Both the position numbers and the translations under genes were made by a program. 5,010 nt of DNA from Candidatus Aenigmatarchaeota archaeon (lineage in GTDB: Archaea; Aenigmatarchaeota; Aenigmatarchaeia; PWEA01; JACQIF01): contig JACQIF010000066.1 in NCBI GenBank assembly GCA_016198635.1, positions 1 through 5,010 of the forward strand, read 5' to 3'. Of this stretch, positions 2,734-5,010 are shown in pieces. Every line of letters starts with the position of its first letter. The stretch's first letter is position 1. A model generated the notes under the pieces. The model was not told the DNA's origin. It searched no databases and was given only the letters and a program-made list of their open reading frames with translations.

Positions 2734-5010
2734 CTACTCAAGTAGTATCCCCGGTTTGTGCACGTCGGCAGACCGCGCTTTGGTATGCGTACTTTTCTCG
2801 GCGTCTTCGACAGCGACTTTGCAGCCCAATATATCTTCGAGGTACTTCCGGTTCTTCTTCACGTAAGCAAGCTCGGTTTTCGTGTCCATAACGTTCGCCC
2901 GCAACTCAAACTTCTTCTTTTGCAGCCCCTGTACATACTTCACTAACTGCTCGCCGTATTTCTTCATCTTTGTATCTTTCATAAAATCGGCTATCTGCTT
3001 GCCTTCCCGGACGCCTGTGTAGACTTTACGTTTCCATTCAGGCGCGACGAACAACGTGACCTTCGCAGGCTTCTCTATCTTGACCAATTTTTTGATTTCG
3101 TCTACGTCTTTGACAACCGTGCGCACGACTTCTTCGCCTACGAGTACGTTCGGGTCTATCTTGCCGGCCTTCGGCCACACGGCGGCGTTTGCGAACGTAT
3201 CATGCGTCCGTGACCACAGCTCCTCGCAGACGTGCGGGGCGAACGGCGTCAGTAGCAGCGTCAGCGTTTCCAGTGCCTTCTTGTAGGTTTTCTGCGAGAC
3301 GTATAGGCGGTTGCTGTCCAGATACTCTACGAAGAGCGCCATCGCGTTCAAGGCCTCCGGATAGTTGAACTCCTGCGTGTGTGCAGTGACGTCGCGCACG
3401 AGCGCGTTGAGAGCGCTCTTGATGTACGCGTCTTTTGATGTAGATCCGCCTGCTTCCGATTCGAACATCTTCGAACGCCCGGCGTTTGAAGCGTTCGAAC
3501 CTCGCGGTTCGAACATATCCCATATCCTGGAGATATGCCTGAAAGCGGCAGGTGCACCGCGGTCGTTCCACTCGACGTCGCTCTCTGGCCTCGAGACGCC
3601 GAGCATGTACATCCTCGATGCGTCGACTCCCACATTAGAGAAGATGGTTTCGGGGTCCACTATGTTTCCTTTGGATTTGGACATGGCGGAGCCATCTTTC
3701 GTTACCATGCCGTGCGCGAAGAGCCTGGCGAATGGCTCGCGGACAGAGTGCATTCCCGTATCGCGCAGTGCCTTGGTGAAGAAGCGCGCGAAAAGGAGGT
3801 GAAGTATCGCGTGCTCTATGCCGCCTATGTAGTGGTCGACTGGCATCCAGTAGTCCGCGTCCGCTTTCTCGAAAGGCTTGTCGTTCGGCCGCGACGCGAA
3901 GCGCATGAAGTACCACGAAGAGTCGACGAACGTATCCATCGTATCTGTTTCCCGTCTGGCCTCGGAGCCGCATTTGGGGCACTTTGCGCTGACGAAGGCA
4001 GGCGATTTTTCCAAAGGGTTCCCTTCCCCTGTTATCTTTACGCCTTCTGGAAGGACGACCGGCAGGTCTTTGTATGGCACTGGAACTGTCCCGCACGACT
4101 TGCAGTAGATTATCGGTATCGGCGTGCCCCAGTAACGCTGGCGCGATATCAGCCAGTCTCGCAGCTTGTACTGTACGGTGCGGCCGCCTTTGGCGTTCTT
4201 GTCCAACCACGCTGTTATCTTGTCCATCGCTTCCCTGTTCGGCAGGCCGGAGAACTCTCCCGAGTTGACTAGCACGCCGTCTTCTGTGTACGCTTCTACC
4301 ATTAGCTGCGGTTTGAGTTCGCGGTCTTTCGGCTGTATCACAACTTTTATCGGCATCTTGTAAGCCAGCGCGAAATCGAAGTCGCGCTGGTCGTGTGCCG
4401 GCACGCCCATAACCGCGCCTGTCCCGTACTCGAGAAGGACAAAGTTTGCTATGTAGATTGGAATCTCGCCTCCTGTGGCGGGGTTTATGGCGTAGCGGCC
4501 TGTGAAGACGCCTTCCTTTGACGTGTCAGAGCGGTCCCTTCTCTCGTGTATGAGAACCTTGTCCACGAAGTTCGTTACGGCGTCCTCCTGTTTCGTCCCT
4601 TTCACCAGCTGCAGTGTTTGCGGATGCTCTGGGGCAAGCGTGACGAATGTACAGCCGAAGAGCGTGTCTGGACGAGTCGTGAAGACTTCCAGCTGGCCGC
4701 CGCCCTTTATCTGGAATTTTACCAGCGTTCCCTCGCTGCGCCCTATCCAGTTTCTTTGCATCGTCTTGACGCGTTCCGGCCAGTCGAGCGTGTCGATGTC
4801 GTTGAGCAGCTCTTCCGCGTAAGCGGTTATCTTGAAGAACCACTGGTCCAGATTCCTGACCTTCACCTGCGTCGAGCATCGCCAGCACGAGCCCGCGACC
4901 ACCTGCTCGTTTGCCAGCACGGTCGTGCATTTGCTGCACCAGTTGACAGAGGCGTTTTTCTTGTAAGCCAGCCCGCGCTCCAGGAATTTGAGGAAAATCC
5001 ACTGGTTCCA
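2734..5010 (-). CDS. leuS: Leucyl-tRNA synthetase, bacterial-type core with archaeal-type C-terminus (5' end outside window)
   Basis: 758 residues are visible; the gene starts beyond the right edge, so the HIGH motif is not seen. LeuRS charges tRNA-Leu with leucine in the cytosol. Numbering from the window edge: a zinc site C25/C28-C42/C45; WFFKITAYAEELLNDID and KTMQRNWIGRSEG leading into the CP1 editing domain, with TTRPDT (111-116) and the GVPAHDQRDFDFA loop (about 202-214), whose aspartate anchors the mischarged amino acid; LRDWLISRQRYWGTPIP (283-299), a bacterial-type signature; a second zinc site C303/C306-C344/C347; DTMDTFVDSSWY; HYIGGIEHAILHLL; the KMSKS loop as AMSKSKGN (442-449). The anticodon-binding helices follow. 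From about residue 642 the tail (PEWKRKVY, MKKYGEQLVKYVQGL, ending HKPGILLE) resembles archaeal and eukaryotic LeuRS, not bacterial. An odd linker at about 499-520 is described separately. The GTG at 4920 is internal; the conserved reading continues upstream of it. Confidence 0.95.
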   Translation of the reverse strand, partial: WNQWIFLKFLERGLAYKKNASVNWCSKCTTVLANEQVVAGSCWRCSTQVKVRNLDQWFFKITAYAEELLNDIDTLDWPERVKTMQRNWIGRSEGTLVKFQIKGGGQLEVFTTRPDTLFGCTFVTLAPEHPQTLQLVKGTKQEDAVTNFVDKVLIHERRDRSDTSKEGVFTGRYAINPATGGEIPIYIANFVLLEYGTGAVMGVPAHDQRDFDFALAYKMPIKVVIQPKDRELKPQLMVEAYTEDGVLVNSGEFSGLPNREAMDKITAWLDKNAKGGRTVQYKLRDWLISRQRYWGTPIPIIYCKSCGTVPVPYKDLPVVLPEGVKITGEGNPLEKSPAFVSAKCPKCGSEARRETDTMDTFVDSSWYFMRFASRPNDKPFEKADADYWMPVDHYIGGIEHAILHLLFARFFTKALRDTGMHSVREPFARLFAHGMVTKDGSAMSKSKGNIVDPETIFSNVGVDASRMYMLGVSRPESDVEWNDRGAPAAFRHISRIWDMFEPRGSNASNAGRSKMFESEAGGSTSKDAYIKSALNALVRDVTAHTQEFNYPEALNAMALFVEYLDSNRLYVSQKTYKKALETLTLLLTPFAPHVCEELWSRTHDTFANAAVWPKAGKIDPNVLVGEEVVRTVVKDVDEIKKLVKIEKPAKVTLFVAPEWKRKVYTGVREGKQIADFMKDTKMKKYGEQLVKYVQGLQKKKFELRANVMDTKTELAYVKKNRKYLEDILGCKVAVEDAEKSTHTKARSADVHKPGILLE
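3460..3514. repeat. TTCGAA palindrome cluster inside leuS, with perfect 9-bp hairpin
   Basis: TTCGAAC occurs four times in 55 bases (3460, 3470, 3494, 3508), with a near copy TTTGAAG at 3485. The last two form a perfect hairpin: GTTCGAACC at 3493-3501 pairs with GGTTCGAAC at 3506-3514 around a 4-base loop. Reading frame is kept; it encodes a polar stretch containing MFEPRGSN and MFESEAGG in the linker between the catalytic and anticodon-binding domains. By my hand alignment to the remembered E. coli sequence this linker is about 13 residues longer, consistent with an inserted palindromic element or local duplication. Confidence 0.6.

Noticed and set aside
3493..3514. TTCGAAC motif resembling a tRNA T-loop
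   Set aside because: There are no acceptor, D-arm or anticodon stems around it, and it lies inside the intact leuS reading frame.
3535..4272. Plus- and minus-strand open frames overlapping leuS
   Set aside because: They are out-of-frame shadows of an uninterrupted, motif-rich LeuRS reading.
4918..4920. GTG as the leuS start codon
   Set aside because: The 30 codons upstream to the window edge continue conserved LeuRS sequence, including WNQW and the first CxxC of a zinc site, so the gene begins beyond the window.

Overview
This window is archaeal chromosomal DNA. All five recognisable genes lie on the minus strand. The evidence for archaea is the Spt5/NusG NGN domain directly behind a single-pass SecE, an FtsZ of the archaeal FtsZ1 type, a long archaeal-type FKBP with an insert-in-flap domain, and TTTATATA-type TATA boxes in front of genes, alongside good Shine-Dalgarno sites. 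The lineage is not certain. The combination would fit a DPANN or euryarchaeal genome, but that is inference.

Layout in transcription order, right to left. leuS (5010 to 2734; its N-terminal end with the HIGH motif is outside the window) encodes a leucyl-tRNA synthetase. A short gap of 53 bases with a probable TATA box leads to a 230-residue FKBP/SlyD-type peptidyl-prolyl isomerase (2681-1989). A 177-base regulatory gap (1812-1988) holds a probable fkbp terminator, the ftsZ TATA box and two inverted copies of a 19-base palindromic element. Then come ftsZ (1811-714), a hairpin-rich 318-base gap (396-713) ending in the secE promoter, secE (395-198), and the first 61 codons of spt5 (183 to beyond the left edge). 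The order ftsZ-secE-spt5 is the conserved archaeal arrangement that usually continues into ribosomal protein genes, so the window joins cell division, protein export, transcription elongation and translation.

The genes are ordinary housekeeping genes; no new defence or mobile system is visible. Four things deserve a second look. (1) leuS appears chimeric: a bacterial-type catalytic and editing core joined to an archaeal-type C-terminal tRNA-binding tail. (2) The linker between the leuS catalytic and anticodon-binding domains carries an in-frame cluster of TTCGAA palindromes with a perfect 9-bp hairpin, resembling a palindromic element inserted into a gene. (3) The gap between ftsZ and secE holds a run of at least five hairpins within about 170 bases, one with tandem G-A mismatches and a GAAA loop on the transcribed strand. 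(4) The ftsZ promoter is bracketed by an inverted pair of nearly identical 19-base palindromic sites, a candidate operator pair, hairpin pair or tiny element.
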